A stretch of DNA of 64,000 bases from Dasypus novemcinctus (Eukaryota; Chordata; Mammalia; Cingulata; Dasypodidae). The stretch is taken from NCBI RefSeq assembly GCF_030445035.2, contig NC_080673.1:202614216-202678215 (forward strand), read 5' to 3'. Numbering within the stretch: position 1 is the first letter of the stretch; the number at the start of each line of letters is the position of its first letter. Below the pieces are notes generated by a model, which ran no database searches, was not told the origin of the DNA, and saw nothing but the letters and a program-made list of their open reading frames with translations. Shown here in pieces: positions 43,866 through 55,310 of this stretch. The position numbers and the translations under genes were made by a program.

Positions 43866-45114
43866 GGCGGGAGCCACTGAGGGTCCAGGGACAGGCAGGA
43901 GGCTGCAGCACCCCTCCCACAGTGGCGGAAGATTCCATTAGACAGAAGGCCAGGGCCACAGAAAATCCAAGGTGCCACCGTCAGCACAGACAGAAGCCAC
44001 CACGTGCTGGCCCATTCAAAGAAAAAACAGTCGGCCCCAGTGGTCCTGAGCTGACATGGGGAACGCCGTCCTTGGGGCCAGAAAGGGCTCCTGCGTTGAC
44101 CTGCCTCTGGCAGCCGGGGTCCCGCAGGAAGGCAGGGAAGGAGGCACCTGGGACGGGCCTTGGAGAGACAGGCCTTCAAGAGCACCTCGAAAGCCGGGGC
44201 CCGGGAGGCTGCCTGCAACGACCCCAGATGACCTTGCCGGCTGCTGACGGGGCGTCTCCGGCTCCCACGCTCAGCACCCCACTCCCCGGGCGGGGAGTCC
44301 TGTTGTAGCACCCAAGGGGTCAGATCCCGTTTAGGAAGGCCCGTGGCGTCAGCGCATCCGGCGCTGGACTAAACAAGGGTGAAACGGGCTGGAAACACGC
44401 TCCTCTTCAAGGGGAAGCAGCCCCGACCCCCCTCCAGACGCCCCTGGGTTCCGGGCCCCGCCCCCCAGCGTAGACTCCCTCCATCCCTCCCGGGGTGCAT
44501 CTCCCAGCAGGCCATCTTTTGATACGTGCGAGCAGAAGGGTGGGCCAGGAGAAACGTCACAGCCTGGGAGCGGAAGGCGAGCGGGGTAGGGGGCTGACTT
44601 TGGGAGAAGCCAGGCCTGCGGGGGGGACCGCTGTCCCCCCCTCCCCTGCCGAGCCGCGGGCTCCTCGGCCGACGGGCAGGGGCGGCGCTGCCCCCGGCGC
44701 CCCTGCCAGGAAGGAGCAAGTCCACAAGGAGGAGGCCACCCCACCCTTGCCTGAGGCTCCCCGGGGCTCCAGTGTCCGTGGCCCAATCAGGCAGCCCCTG
44801 GCCTTGACCGCAGTGGGGCAGGCCGCAGAGGAGGGGGCTGTCAGCCGGGAGAGGGACGTGAGCCCATTGGCAATGGGGAGCCGCAGAGGGCTGGGAGCAG
44901 GGGAGGGCGTGCTCAGACGCGGTTTCTCCAGGACCCCTTTCCCTGCGGCGTTGAGACCGGATGGGCAGGGGGACAGGAGAGCAGGGAGAGGAGAGGGGTC
45001 CGGGCGGGGAAGGGAGGCAGGGCTCTAGGTAGGGCAGAGGGGAGAAGCACGGATTGATAAGAGACAGAACTGCCAGGGCTGGGTCACAGGTGGACAAGGG
45101 TGAGTGCCCGCTGG

Positions 45115-45265
45115 CAGCATGCCAGGTGCCATCCCGGGCGAGCCCCTGAGCTCCCCAACGGCTCTAGGGACTAGCGCTGTTCCTATCCTCCCTAGCTGGT
45201 GAGGAGACACAGCCCAGAGAGGTCAGGCGCCTTGCCTGCGCTAACACAGCAGCTGGGGGGCAGGC
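45115..45265 (-). repeat. MIR SINE relic, antisense
   Basis: 'gcatgccaggtgccatcccgg', 'ctgttcctatcctccctagctggtgaggagacacagcccagagaggtcaggcgccttgcc' and 'taacacagcagctggggggcagg', in parts, follow the reverse-strand MIR order. Confidence 0.7.
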
Positions 45266-45719
45266 CCTGGCCAGGGGCCCACAGCCCGTCGCTCAAAGCT
45301 GGTCGCATGAGAGGAGAAGTTATTTATTGTTTGTGTGACTTCGGAGGAAACAAAATCCCTTGTAAGGTTCCTGGCGCATTGCGCACCCCGGCATGTATTA
45401 ACCCTGGGTGCTAAAGGCGGCGCGTCCTGCTGTCTCGCAATCCCAGCAGCGACCAGAGGCCTAGAACCAAAGGCGCAGCGCCAAGAGCCCGGATTTAAAG
45501 GTGGGGCCAGCTGCCCGGGGCTGGCACGTGGAGACCCCCGAGCGGCCCCTCTGATGTCCCCAAGTCTCCCATCCCCGCAGCTGCAAGGGCCAAGGGGGCC
45601 CTTGGGGACAGCTGGGAGGGCTGGCCTCTCCCCTCGTCTTCCCAAGAGGGGAGGGGGCTTCCCTAAACCCCGACAGCCAGAGTCAGAGATGTGTCGCCTG
45701 GCCTGGGGGACACAGGGTG

Positions 45720-46185
45720 TGGCAGTTTGACAACGTGCCCCCGAGTTCTTGGACATGCCTCCCACGGCGAGGTAGGGTCCCAGCCCCTCCCCTGGAATCT
45801 GCCTCTGCTGGCAGAGCTCAGGGAGATGACAGGGGGACCCCCAAGGCCAGGTCACACAGGCCAAGCCTGTTCTCTTGCTTGCCGCTACCTAGGAAGTCCA
45901 AGGAGCTCGAGGGCATCAGGCTGGTGAGGCCACATGCGGGCGCCCCCATCGACCCGGCTGTGCGGGGTCCAGCATTCCGGCCATCCCTGCCACGGGGCAG
46001 ATGAGGGCATGTGGGGGGACGAGCAAGCCATCCGAGCATCCCAGAGGCGGCCAGCCACGTCCACGCTCCTGTACCCTGGCCACCTCCCTGACCTATGGAA
46101 TTAAAAGACAGCATGGCGGTCATTTTATGCCGCTAAGTTTGGGGCGTTTCGTTACGCAGCAGCGGTAGCCGCTACACAGAGGCTG
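45720..46185 (+). mobile_element. Solo LTR relic (ERVL-MaLR type)
   Basis: It starts near 'tgtggcagtttgacaacgtgccccc' and ends 'gtcattttatgccgctaagtttggggcgtttcgttacgcagcagcggtagccgctacaca', in parts, the typical MaLR LTR 3' end. At about 465 bp it is close to full LTR length. It shares this end with the copy at 19850-20215. Confidence 0.55.
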
Positions 46186-47040
46186 GGTCTGACCAAACCT
46201 AGATGTCTGAGGGGGGTGGTGGCTTTCGGGGTCCCAGTCCACAGAGCCCAGCACGTCCCATAACCAGACGCGCCTGGCTGGTGCCGCTCGGACGTGGGGT
46301 GGTGTCCCCACCTGTCACCCCAAGCCGTGTCGAGGAGACTCTGTGAGTCTGCCCCTACCTTGGAACCCCCTCTCCAGGAGCCCTCCCCGGCTCCGGGTGG
46401 GGTGAGGGTTGCTCTGTCTCCTGCGGCCCCCCGAATCCCTCTGGTATAGATTATACACAGATGCGCTTCGGGGGGAGGTTTGAGGCCCGGCCCGTGGGTT
46501 CGAGCCACCCAGCATTCACCAGGGAGCCCCAGGTGCCTGCCCTCCAGGCGTGGCTTCCCCGGCCGTGCAGGAAGGGTGGTGGCCGCGTCCACCGCCAGCT
46601 GCTTCTGGAACCCACGAGGCAGGCGCGGCCTCTCCGAAGCCGTGACGGCTCCCGCCCCGAGCTGGCCTGGCAGGCGCTGCACCATCAACCCCGCAGCACC
46701 AGCAGCACCGAGGCAGGACGGGCAGGCGGCCAGAAAAAAGGGCAGCGGGGCCGGAGGCAGGGCCAGGCCGTGCGCTGCCCGCCAACACTTCCCATTCCCT
46801 GCAAGAGAGAAGCGGGAACGACCCCCGTCCTCTGTGCGCACAGGGCCGCGGGGGGCGGGCGTGGGGAGCAGGGATGAGCCTCCCGCCAGCTGCCGGGCGT
46901 CAGCTGGGGGCTTCGCGGTCCTGGCGGGGGAGACCCCGGAGTCGGCTTCCTCCACCGAGAGGGGCCACCAGTGACAAGTCTACAGAGCCCCAGAATGCGG
47001 GGCCAGCGCCAGGCCCTGGGCGCCCCGGCGTGACGCCTGG

Positions 47041-47160
47041 TGGTTAGTCTTCCCGCGGCCAAGAGGCCTCCGCAACCCGGTGAGCGAGCGCGGCGAGCAG
47101 CTGGGTCCGCGCCGGCACGCGGCGGGGCTCGAGGAGCGGCCGCTCGTGTTTCTTCGGTGA
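47041..47160. promoter_or_regulatory. Small intronic CpG-dense patch
   Basis: I count about 19 CpG dinucleotides in these 120 bp, including CCGCGG, GAGCGAGCGCGGCGAGC and CGCGCCGGCACGCGGCGGGG. This is far denser than the surrounding intron. No start codon with an adjoining coding exon or TATA box is evident. It may be a small CpG island, an alternative start region or an unmethylated regulatory element. Confidence 0.4.
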
Positions 47161-49924
47161 CCTCCGAGCAGGGGCCACGGCGGTGCTGGCTCTTGGCCTG
47201 CTCCGGGCTGACCTGTCCCCGCTGGCTGGCACACGCATCCGGCCTCAGGCCCGCCTGGCTGCTCTGGGGGCTCTGGGATCCCCTGCCCCGGGGGCCAGGG
47301 TGAAGCGGGGACCCAGCGCCGCGCCCCTGCAGCACGCGCGGGCATCGCCGAGCCCCCTGCAAGCGCCTGGCCCACGTGAGGGCTGGGCCAGAGGGGCCGC
47401 CGAGGGCTCCCCGAGGAGGTGACCCCCAAGTCCAGGTCTGGAAGGGTGAGTACGAGCTTCCGCGGATTCGGGGAGGGGAGCATTTTGGGAAGAGGAAGTG
47501 GCTTGAGCGGGGAGCACGGCCACAGGGCCCAGCGCCTTCTCCGTAGCCCAGCGCGGCCTGGCCTCAGGGGTGGGATGCGGATGGCGCCCCTGACGGCTGA
47601 GTCCCAGGGCCACCTCGGCCGGGTCACGGTGCCTACTGCGTGGTCAAGCGTGCGCTGGCCCGACTGCCCCTATGAGGGGCTTGCATGGATTTAGATCACC
47701 AGCCACTCGGCTGCATCTACAATCAACCCGGAAGACGCAGTGACAGGCGTCTCCTCATCAGGCCGCTGGAGGTCTTACGGAGAGAACTGAGGACTTCGGC
47801 AGCCAGAGAGGAATTCCCATCTCCACTGCAGGCAGCCGGCTTCTCCTCGGGGCACCAGCGTCCCCTCGAGACGGCGACTTGCAGCCCGCTCGAGGAACCC
47901 AGACCTGCCAGTCCCCAGGGCTGTGCGAGCCATTTCTTACAGGCCCTTAGTATCGACGGGCCTTTGTATATACACATATATACACATAATCCATCTCTTA
48001 GTATCCACTTACGAATGTGTTTCTATCTCCCGCCAGCCCGTTTGCTGGGAGCCCTGGCTCATACACCCCCATGAGAAGCCACCCCCGAGTTACTGTCCTC
48101 AGCCCTTGCGCCTTCCACTCCGCCCACTCTCAGGCCCCCTCTGGCCCGAGGCCACTGGTGGCCCGAGAGGGAGGATGGGGCATGCGCCATGCAGAAGCGG
48201 CTGCCGGCCCTTCTGGCTTTCATGACCCCAAAAACCACACCCTTGGGGGGAAATGAGAGGCTCTGGGGGGTGAAGGCGCAGTGAGCGCATTCACGAGCAA
48301 CTCGCCAGTGGCCCACTCAGGCCCCCGGCTTGCCGCGCCCCCACCCCCGGCTTCCGACCAGCCCCCGAGCTCTTTGCCTGGGTGCTGCTGGTGGAGCTCC
48401 CTGGCCGATGGGAGAACTCTCACCAGGAGAGGCAGGAACGCCCCCTCCTCGCCGAAGCTGCAAAAAGCTTCTCCCGCGTCACCCAATGGTCCCTGCAGAG
48501 GTTCCTTCTAACAAGGGGTCATCCTGTGGAAGTTACCTTGAGCCTCCCAAACGCCTTACAAAGTCATGCGTTGTGCCCTGGAGAGGACAATTAAATGGAC
48601 AGCTTTGTTTTCTGAAGGTACAAGTATCTGGATTTCTCTTTGTTAAGTCAGAAAAGGAAGCGTGACATTTCTTTCTGCTCTCAGATACTTGGAGTAAAGA
48701 AAGAACAATTTCAATACTTGATTTCTTTCCTCAACTAAAAAACGGTGGGATGCTACGTTCTCGCTACATGAGGCTAATTGAGCCTAGCGGACCCGGAGAC
48801 CTAATACCGGGGAGAAGTGACCCCAGGCCTCGATGTGGACAGTGAGCTGGTGGCCCCCGCCACACCCTGGCCTGGATAAGCCCCGCCCCCCGGGGAGGCG
48901 GCGGGAACCCAGTGTCAACCGAGCCAGCATTTCTGGCGAGGGATCAGAACAGACGTAACGAGCGCATCAGGAAAGGGCTGCTTCTCGTACCCCTGACTCT
49001 GGACCCTCTGACGGAGCCCCTGGGGCAGGTCTCTGCTCAGGCCTGAGCCCACCCTGCGCTCTGCAGACTTCCCAGCTGGCCTTGCAGGGCACGGAAGTTA
49101 GCAGGATCAGGGACCAAAAATCATGGACGTGCCGTCCGCCCTCGAAGCCCCAGAGCCACTGGCCAGCTTCAAGGAGGAGCAAACCGCGGAGGTCAGGGTG
49201 GGGCGGAAACCGCCATCCGTCACGGAAAGCAGAGCCAGCAGAGTGGCCTCATAACCCCAGTCCTGGCGGAACGGGCCGGATTGCTTTTTAAGGCCAAAAG
49301 GACTGAAGTCCGAAAAATAATGGGAATAATATCGATGAGCTTGCAAACTTACACTTGAATGCTCTTGTTTTTCTTTCTAAACCTTTCTGTGAAATGCTGG
49401 ACACATTTTTTTAAAGACAGGAAAGCTGACGATTCCTCCTCCATCCCTGGACCCCCCACCTACTGAAACCTGCTCCCCCTGCCCCCAGGGCCTTCCTGAG
49501 AGACGAGGGGGAGGGAGGGCTCCCCTCGGATTGCCGGAACCACTGAGGACAGGCCCCAGGAATTACTGCTGGACCAAGCCCCACAGCCCTGGCACTGGCG
49601 GTCCCCAGCTTGGGCCAGTGCCCCCCCCCATCTAATTATTTAAACTGCCGAGGGCTCTGAACCTGCAGAAATCTCGATCCTGTTTCTTTTTTAAGGACTT
49701 TGCATCATTAAGGCTCTCGGGGCCCCAGCCAGTTTTCCAGCATTGTTCTCCTATCGGGCATCTTGAGGGGTCCCCAGCACAGGTGGGAGAGGGGTGAGAT
49801 GTCCCCCCTCCCTGGCCTCTGCTCAGGCCAAGGTAGAGGGGTCCTGGGGGAGCCTGAAGATATGGGGTGCATCGGCTCGAAGGACGGCACCCAACCTTCC
49901 TCTCCAGCCCGACACGCGACCCTG

Positions 49925-50090
49925 ATGGCATCGTCCTTCTGTCTAAAACCCTCTACGGCTCCCCAGTGCCCAGAGGGTCAAGGTTCAAACTCCTGCTTGT
50001 CTCTGACAAGCTTCTTCATGAGCTGGCCCTCACCTGCCCTGCGAGGGTGCTTCTCCTTAAATTCTGCACCCAGGGTGCCCCGCTTGCCTG
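49925..50090 (+). repeat. L2-like LINE relic
   Basis: 'ctctacggctccccagtgcccagagggtcaaggttcaaactcctgcttg' and 'cttcttcatgagctggccctcacctgccc', in parts, match the L2 region (ggcttcccattgcccttaggataaagtccaa ... gacaaggcccttcatgacctggcc). Confidence 0.6.
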
Positions 50091-50144
50091 CCCCTATCCC
50101 TGCTCAGCCACACACAGCGGAGCAGAGCAGAAAGAGCCGAGAGA

Positions 50145-50255
50145 CTTTGGGCTCAACCTCCGCAGCTCATGCTCTTTGGGCCCCAGGCACACCCCTCAAC
50201 CTCGCTGAGCCCGGGTTCTCCCACCTGGAAACTGGTATAACGGGCGGAAGGCACC
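50145..50255 (+). repeat. MIR fragment
   Basis: 'ttgggccccaggcacacccctcaacctcgctgagcccgggttctcccacctggaaactgg' in parts matches the MIR core (ttgggcaagttacttaacctctctgagcctcagtttcctcatctgtaaaatgg). Confidence 0.65.
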
Positions 50256-50340
50256 GGGCCGGGCCCGCCTCGGTGCAGCTGCTCAGCCAAACTGGAGAGC
50301 GGCCTTCCCAGCGGGTGCCTGTTGTTTCCTCTCCGAGACG

Positions 50341-50459
50341 CCCCTCCCACTTTGCCCCCCATCTTTCCTGCCAGCTCCTAGAGCCCCTCCCACTTTGCCC
50401 CCCATCTTTCCTGCCAGCTCCTAGAGCCCGTCCCACTTTGCCCCCCATCTTTCCTGCCT
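50341..50459. repeat. 43-bp tandem repeat, about 2.8 copies
   Basis: CCCCTCCCACTTTGCCCCCC starts at 50341 and 50384, with the variant CCCGTCCCAC at 50427, giving a 43-bp unit that continues ATCTTTCCTGCCAGCTCCTA. The copies are nearly identical, which suggests a recent expansion. Confidence 0.95.
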
Positions 50460-51159
50460 AGAGGCCCCGCAGCCTCTCCTTGCCCCGGCACTACCCCGGG
50501 ACGTCCCCGCCTCCGACGTCGGCTCTGGGAGGAGCCTGCGCAGCGGCAGCAGAAGGCAGGCTGGACTTCCAGACCCCGGGGTCCCTGGGGTCCCTGGCAC
50601 CGCCCACTGTTGGGGGAGGCATGGCCTCGTTTCTCCCCACCTGCCACGGTCAGGAGGGCCGAGGCCGGGCAGGGTGGGGAGGGGCGCGACGGAGACCCCA
50701 GCGGAACTGGTGACAGTGGTCACCCTCGACTGTAGCTTCCCTCTGCCTTTCAGACCACCCTAAGGACATGCCCTCCCCATCCGAGCACCCAGGCGGCCTT
50801 CCCTGACCCCACCCTCATTCAAGCCACCAGCCTATCCAGTGGGCTCCGGCCGCGGGGGCCGCCCACTGCGCCGCGCGCCAGCACCCCTTTCCTCCCGCTG
50901 GCCCCGTGTCCACCCTGCCCCGCCTGTTGTGCCCTGTTGATAAGGCAGACGAGAGCACGCGCCTCGAGGCTGCAGCCGCGCAGAGCAGAGGGAGCATCGA
51001 GCAGCCGTGTGAAGGCCTTGGCCAAGGGCAGAGGTCCAGAGGTCGCCGGCACTTAGAGGGCAGAGGGCAGAAGGGTCTGCGAGCACTCTGGAGAGCCGTG
51101 AGCCAGTCACGTCCCCTTCAGTGGGGGCGGGAGCTCCTGCTCCTGGGGCTGCCAGGTCT

Positions 51160-51292
51160 CTCAGGTGGGTGCTGCGGGCTCCGTGCCTCTCCAGCCTCAC
51201 CTCCCACCCTGCTGTGCTCCTGCCGCCCCGTCGTCCAGGCAACCCCAGGGCCTTTGCACGGGCTTTGCCCTCTGCCTGGCAACTTTGGCTCC
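51160..51292 (+). repeat. L2-like LINE relic
   Basis: 'cctctccagcctcacctcccacc', then 'ccccagggcctttgcacgggctttgccctctgcctgg', in parts, match the L2 motif (ggcctttgcacatgctgttccctctgcctgg). Confidence 0.6.
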
Positions 51293-51317
51293 ACTCTGGC
51301 CCCACGGGGCTGCAGGC

Positions 51318-51331
51318 CCAGCAGGGGGCAG
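51318..51331 (+). promoter_or_regulatory. Strong CTCF-type motif, + orientation
   Basis: CCAGCAGGGGGCAG is a full match to the CTCF core on the + strand, in the large PPP2R2C intron. It sits about 70 bp left of a DAS SINE. Confidence 0.6.
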
Positions 51332-51397
51332 TGGGGTCTGGACTTGCTGCTCCAGATTCACTGCCAGGGAGGTCTAGGGGACCCCACACAGCCCCCC

Positions 51398-51800
51398 CTT
51401 TATTTTATTTTATTATTTATTTCTCTCCCCTTCCCCCCTCCCCCCCCGCCAGTTGTCTGCCCTCAAGTCCATTCGCTGTGTGTTCTTCTGTGTCTGCTTG
51501 CATTCTTGGAAGCACTGGGAATCTGTGTCTCTTTTTGCTGCGTCAGCTCTCCGTGTATTCGGTGCCACTCCTGGACAGGCTGTGCTTTTTTTGCACTGGG
51601 CGGCTCTCCTTACGGGGCATACTCCTTGCGCGAGGGACTTCCCTACACGGGGGACACCCCTGCGTGGCAGGGCACTCCTTGCACGTGGCAGCACTGTGCA
51701 TGGGCCAGCTCACCATATGGGTCAGGAGGCCCTGGGTTTGAATCCTAGGCCTCTTATATGGTAGATGGACGCTCTATCAGTTGAGCCACGTCCGCTGCCC
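51398..51800 (-). mobile_element. DAS-type SINE, long form, antisense
   Basis: About 400 bp. An A/T-rich left end (TTTATTTTATTTTATTATTT), the body TCCATTCGCTGTGTGTTCTT with 'tgcgtcagctctccgtgtattcggtgccactcctggacaggctgtgc', and a right end that reads GGGGCAGCGGACGTGGCTCA with B box GGATTCAAACCC on the minus strand. It is the same subfamily as the copy at 58240-58645. On PPP2R2C it is in the sense orientation. Confidence 0.88.
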
Positions 51801-51984
51801 CCCACCCGGCCCCTTTAAACCATCCTGGCTCACCCACAATTCCCAGCCAGAGCTCTCAGCTCTCATGGCTTCTGGAAAGACTCAGTGCAAAGCGCAGGCC
51901 GTAGGTGGGGGCGCCCCCAGGGCCCTCTCCTGGCTCGGCCAGCCGTGAGGCCTGGAGCAGATGTCGTGCGGTGGATGGAGAACG

Positions 51985-52360
51985 GCCCCGAGTTTGTCTT
52001 GTGTGGGGTGAACCGTGCCCCCCAAAGGCACGCTCGAGTCCTGGGGGCGTGAGCGTAGGCGTAAATGAGGCTTTGGGGATGTGATCGGCCAAGACGAGGC
52101 CAAAGTGGGTGGGGGGCGTGATCCAATAGGACTGGGGTGCTCAGAAGAGGGGGAATGGGGACGAAGCTGGGCAGACAGACACGGAGAGAGACGGCCACGT
52201 GCCGGACGCAGGGCCTGACGGCTGGACACGGAGCAGCAGCCGGGGAGGGCGTCTCCCCTAAGAGCAGGCGCGGCCCTGCCACACCTGGGTCCCAGGTGCC
52301 AGGTTAGAGAGTCCTGTCGGCTAAGCCCCGGAGGCCGTGTTCTCCGTTACAGCCACCCGG
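51985..52360 (+). mobile_element. MLT1-like LTR relic
   Basis: 'gtgtggggtgaaccgtgccccccaaagg', 'ggctttggggatgtgatcggccaagacgaggcc', 'gggcgtgatccaataggactggggtgctcagaagaggggg' and the end 'ccgtgttctccgttacagccacccgg', in parts, follow the MLT1 LTR consensus from start to end. Confidence 0.65.
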
Positions 52361-52429
52361 GCACACGGAGGCCACGTCCTCCTACTGCCCACACCCTGAG
52401 AGTGCCACCTTCCACGGCAGAGGGGCGTG

Positions 52430-52760
52430 TGGGCGAGGACGTCAAGGCAGGGTGCTCCGGGTGAGCCCGACGCAACCACGAAGGTCCTCGTAAAACGGGA
52501 AGCGCCCAGGCAGGAGGAGGAGCTGCGCCGACGGGGGCCCAGGGGAGCCTTTTGGTGGTGGAGGACGGAGACAGGAGGCTCTTCTCCCCCGAAGTCTCCA
52601 GAAGGCACCAGGCCTGCTGACGCCCGGACTTTGCATTCCGACCTCCGGACGTGGAAGAGAATAAACTTCGTGCCGTCTCAAGTGGCGATGTTTCAGCTGG
52701 AAGACTCGGTTTCCCCAACTGGGACGCGAACCCCGCAGCTCGGCCATCGCCGGGTATCAC
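52430..52760 (+). mobile_element. Second MLT1-like LTR relic, adjacent
   Basis: 'cgcaaccacgaaggtcctcgtaaaacggg', 'cccccgaagtctccagaaggcaccaggcctgctgacgcccgg' and 'gacctccggacgtggaagagaataaacttc', in parts, follow the 3' half of an MLT1-type LTR. The 5' half is missing or unrecognisable. Confidence 0.6.
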
Positions 52761-52990
52761 TGTGGCCTCGATGACATGAAACTTAGGACAGCGCCGGGCA
52801 TGTGCGGGGGGCTCCCCAGGGGCGTGCTGCTGGGGCCCGGTGCACCCCGTCCCGGGGCCGGCACATGGCAGGGGTCCCAGCGGGGAGCGGCTCCTTGCCA
52901 CGGCGCCTGACAAACCTCTGTGCTCCCTCCAGCAAGGCCCTGTGCCGTCACCAGCTGAAATAACTGTCTATTTCGAGGATGCATTTACGG

Positions 52991-53005
52991 TGGTTTCCAT
53001 GGTTA
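52991..53005. promoter_or_regulatory. RFX X-box-like palindrome
   Basis: GTTTCCATGGTTACC is close to the RFX inverted repeat GTTRCCATGGYAAC, with mismatches in the half-sites. It lies in a short non-repeat segment of the PPP2R2C intron. Confidence 0.35.
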
Positions 53006-53384
53006 CCCTGTCAGGACGACCGGCAGACAAAGACCAGTGCTTCTGCTGCCTTGGAGAGAGAGGGGAGGCGGGGGGGAGGAGGGGGGGGCTGGACCAGAGA
53101 GGCCCCGCACCCAGCTCCGGGGGGCGGGCAGGGCTCCTGAGCCTCCTCGCGGTTCGGGCCTCAGTTTCCTCATCTGCCTGTCTGCAGAAATAAACCTCTC
53201 CCCCCGTGCTCAGGGACCACAAACCACCACTCTCCCTCTGGGGGCATAAGGCGTGGAGGCTCCTCTCCGGGGATGTCCCAATCGATGGGTCTCTGAGTCT
53301 GGGGCAGTGACTAGATGACCCGGTAGAATGGAGAGGGGAAAGGAGGAAGAGTTCAGGGCTCTTGTACAGGATTAACACCTGTGT

Positions 53385-53600
53385 CTTAGTTTGCTAACGG
53401 TTGCCAAGGCAACCAGAAATGGGTTGGCTCTTACAAGGGGGCTTCACTAAGTCACAGGCTGGCAGCTCGAGGCTGGAAAGGGTCCACACGCAGCCCGAGC
53501 AGGGGAGGCTCCCGGAGCTGCAGCCGCGGGCGGCACCTGCGCGCGCCCCCGCCGCCTCCGCGCTCAGCTGTTCCTCGGCATCGCTGCATGTTTCTCCCAC
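53385..53600 (-). mobile_element. LTR/interspersed repeat relic with a perfect RFX-type palindrome
   Basis: 'gtgtcttagtttgctaacgg' followed by 'aaccagaaatgggttggctcttacaagggggcttcactaagtcacaggctgg', in parts, matches a repeat I associate with xenarthran genomes. Positions 53399-53414 form the perfect palindrome GGTTGCCAAGGCAACC, an RFX X-box consensus. Confidence 0.45.
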
Positions 53601-53879
53601 TTACAAAGGACCCCAGTAAGAGGACGAAGACCACCTGGGCCCCACAATCTAATCCAAGCACCCCAGGTGATGTAATTTAACCAGAAGGTCCCGCCTAGGG
53701 AGTTTACACGGGGGGAGTGGGTTAGCGCCAGGACCAGCTCTTCTGTGGTCCCCCCAGCTTCACCCCGGCACCCCTGCTCCCCGGGGATGGGCCGCCCACT
53801 GCACTTCTCACGTGCGCCAAGAGCCCACGTACAGACAGACAGGTATTTCCACGTCTCACTCCTTATTTAAGGCAAGTTC

Positions 53880-54400
53880 AGTGGACAAGGGAGAAGAGAA
53901 GGCGGACAGGTGTGTTAAAGGGCTGGTGAACCACGCAGTTCATTTTAAATCCTTTGTCATTGAAGAGAAAGTATCTGAGTAGAGAAAATTGATCTTGAGA
54001 ACGGGGCAAAGGTCTAGAAAAATTTCAAATACAAAATTCACTCAAAGAGAAACAGAACACTGTATATTTCCAACAACGACAAAAAAACGGATTTGGTGGT
54101 AAAAAAAAAATATACATTCTCCCCCAAAAGACACCTTATGGATTTACACATGAGTTCTACTGAAACTTCAAGGAGTGGATATATTTTATATAATGTGTAT
54201 AATAATATGTGTATTTTTTTTTCTCTTATTCCAGAGAAAAGAGAGAGGAGGCTGCTTGACTAATTTTTAGGAGACAGGAATAATCCTAATAAAACTGAGC
54301 AAGAGGAGTCTAAAAAAAGAAAATGAAAGATCAGCCTCACAAACATACGTGAAAAAGCTTACAGAAAATCTTAGCAAATCAATTCAGCCCCAGCCCTGTC
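53880..54400 (+). mobile_element. L1 LINE ORF2 fragment, decayed
   Basis: 'acaccttatggatttacacatgagttctac', 'ggagacaggaataatcctaataaaactgagc' and 'cttacagaaaatcttagcaaatcaattcag', in parts, match the L1 ORF2 region between the endonuclease and reverse transcriptase (tggattcacagctgaattctacc ... aaaattcttaacaaaatactagcaaac). Multiple stops are present and it is not functional. Confidence 0.75.
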
Positions 54401-54999
54401 TGTAGAGACCTGGAAACACTGGCCGGGCTGGGGCCCGGGCATCTGTATTTTCCAAAGCCCCCAGGTGAGTCCCCTGGGCACCGCAAGGGACGCTGGGGAA
54501 TTTCCCAGCCAGAGCCCTGGCCCTGGGGTCAGCCGGGCACGCGGTCAAAAGCCCACACTGCTCCGCCTCTCGCTCTGCCCAGCAACCTGCTGGAACCTCA
54601 GCGCACCCCGGGAACCCCGAGGCCCTAAAGCCAGCGTCCCCCGCAGTCCCCGAGGCAGACGTGGGAGATGAAAACCGAGCGGGTCGTGCACTGCGTCCTA
54701 TCTCCTGCGCTCTGGGGGTGGTGGGCCGGCCACGGGCAGTCACACACCCGGGGCTGACGGTTCTGGAACCTGAGCCCACGCCTGTGCCTGCACGTGGACG
54801 ACGGACACAACGGCCGCGCTGGTGGCGGCGGCTCTTCCCGACCCTGGAGCCCGACGCCACGGGTCACAAAAGCCCGGGGCCTCCCCCGTCCACCTCCAGC
54901 CCACGGAGGAGCGCGTGGGGCCACCTCCCTCGTGCAGCTCGTTCTGTGCGGGGATCTCTTTATCCTAAAACACGCCCCGCCCCACACACACGCGTGTTC

Positions 55000-55310
55000 T
55001 GATTCAAAGTTTAAATCCACACTTTAAAATATCCATACACAGAAAAATGCCAGGAGAAAGGAGAAATGGCTTTCTCCTAGCCCCACCACTCAGGCCATTT
55101 CCAGCACATTCCTTTCCCGTGTTTCCTCTAGTTCCATTCCTTGGCAATGCAGTCATACCCTGGCTTTTTCTCCCCCACTGAATCTTTTGCCATACTTACT
55201 TCCCTGTGTCGTTAAACATCTCTTCTAAACGGTATTTTAAATGGCTGAACTATATTCTATTACCGGGGTGCCTGTTGACTCCCTGTTGACTCAGGCTGTT
55301 CAGGAGTGGG
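55000..55310 (+). mobile_element. L1M-like LINE fragment
   Basis: An AT-rich block that includes 'ggtattttaaatggctgaactatattctattaccggggtg' in parts, similar to the common L1M segment ttaatggctgcatagtattctattatatggatgta. The boundaries are approximate. Confidence 0.45.
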
